Assembly: GCA_964195335.1 (NCBI GenBank)
Contig: CAXMPC010000128.1
Span: 1 to 13,630, forward strand
Reading direction: 5' to 3'
DNA length: 13,630 nucleotides
DNA from: QNFN01 sp964195335
Lineage (GTDB): Bacteria > Pseudomonadota > Gammaproteobacteria > QNFN01
Shown here piece by piece: positions 13,413 to 13,630 of the stretch. The translations under genes and the position numbers were made by a program. The notes beneath the pieces were generated by a model. That model saw only the letters and a program-made list of their open reading frames with translations, ran no database searches and had not been told where the DNA came from. Within the stretch, counting starts at the first letter, position 1. Each line of letters begins with the position of its first letter.

Positions 13413-13447
13413 ACTGCTCGGTCAGATACTGTCCGTAACGTGATTAT

Positions 13448-13524
13448 GGTGGGCGTAGCTCAGCTGGTAGAGCCCCGGATTGTGATTCCGGTGGTCGTGG
13501 GTTCGAACCCCATCGCTCACCCCA
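13448..13524 (+). tRNA. tRNA-His (anticodon GTG)
   Basis: A tRNA with the extra 5' G (position -1, base 13448) that is specific to histidine tRNAs and pairs with C73 at 13521. The acceptor stem GTGGGCG pairs with CGCTCAC through one G-T wobble, and CCA is encoded. The anticodon stem CCGGA/TCCGG holds the loop TTGTGAT, giving anticodon GTG. Confidence 0.97.
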
Positions 13525-13554
13525 ATTTCCGGTCCCTGACCGGGTAAAAAATCA

Positions 13555-13630
<76 letters not shown>

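Overview
The window reads as chromosome of a GC-rich gammaproteobacterium. The evidence is a lytic transglycosylase very close to Escherichia coli MltF, a complete LpxH (so a lipid A outer membrane), two lipoproteins with lipoboxes, and a cysS / cyclophilin / lpxH / folD neighbourhood that also occurs in E. coli. The type II DAHP synthase and the palindromic REP-like repeats would suit a purple-sulfur or Pseudomonas-like lineage. I cannot name the genus from sequence alone.

Layout. Bases 1-252 are AT-rich, with an operator-like palindrome upstream of a hipB-hipA type II toxin-antitoxin pair (295-1922). A small ORF with a strong ribosome binding site follows. Next come tadA (tRNA wobble deaminase) and, convergent with it, mltF (murein transglycosylase lipoprotein). 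A lone tRNA-Ser(CGA) diverges from mltF. It is followed by about 500 bp of gene-poor, AT-richer DNA (4182-4689).

From 4690 the genes are dense and on the plus strand: ppa (pyrophosphatase), a small zinc-ribbon membrane protein, type II DAHP synthase (first step of the shikimate pathway), a type-2 glycerate kinase, and an unrecognised lipoprotein. The last three are spaced 8 and 3 bp apart, so they are probably one transcript. A minus-strand pair, an exported cyclophilin followed by lpxH with a 4-bp overlap, is divergent from cysS. A cluster of three REP-like palindromes separates cysS from convergent folD. The window ends in a tRNA cluster, Pro(TGG)-Arg(TCT)-His(GTG)-Lys(CTT), whose last base is the last base of the window.

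Most of the content is housekeeping: translation (tadA, cysS, five tRNAs), one-carbon metabolism (folD), aromatic amino acid entry, and envelope maintenance (mltF, lpxH, cyclophilin). The accessory part is the hipBA module with its flanking AT-rich DNA. I found no CRISPR array, insertion sequence, phage gene or clearly new multi-gene system. The best leads are the hipBA control region and its trailing small ORFs, the hairpin beside the mltF ribosome binding site, the unknown lipoprotein in the aro/glycerate kinase operon, and the AT-rich gap after tRNA-Ser.
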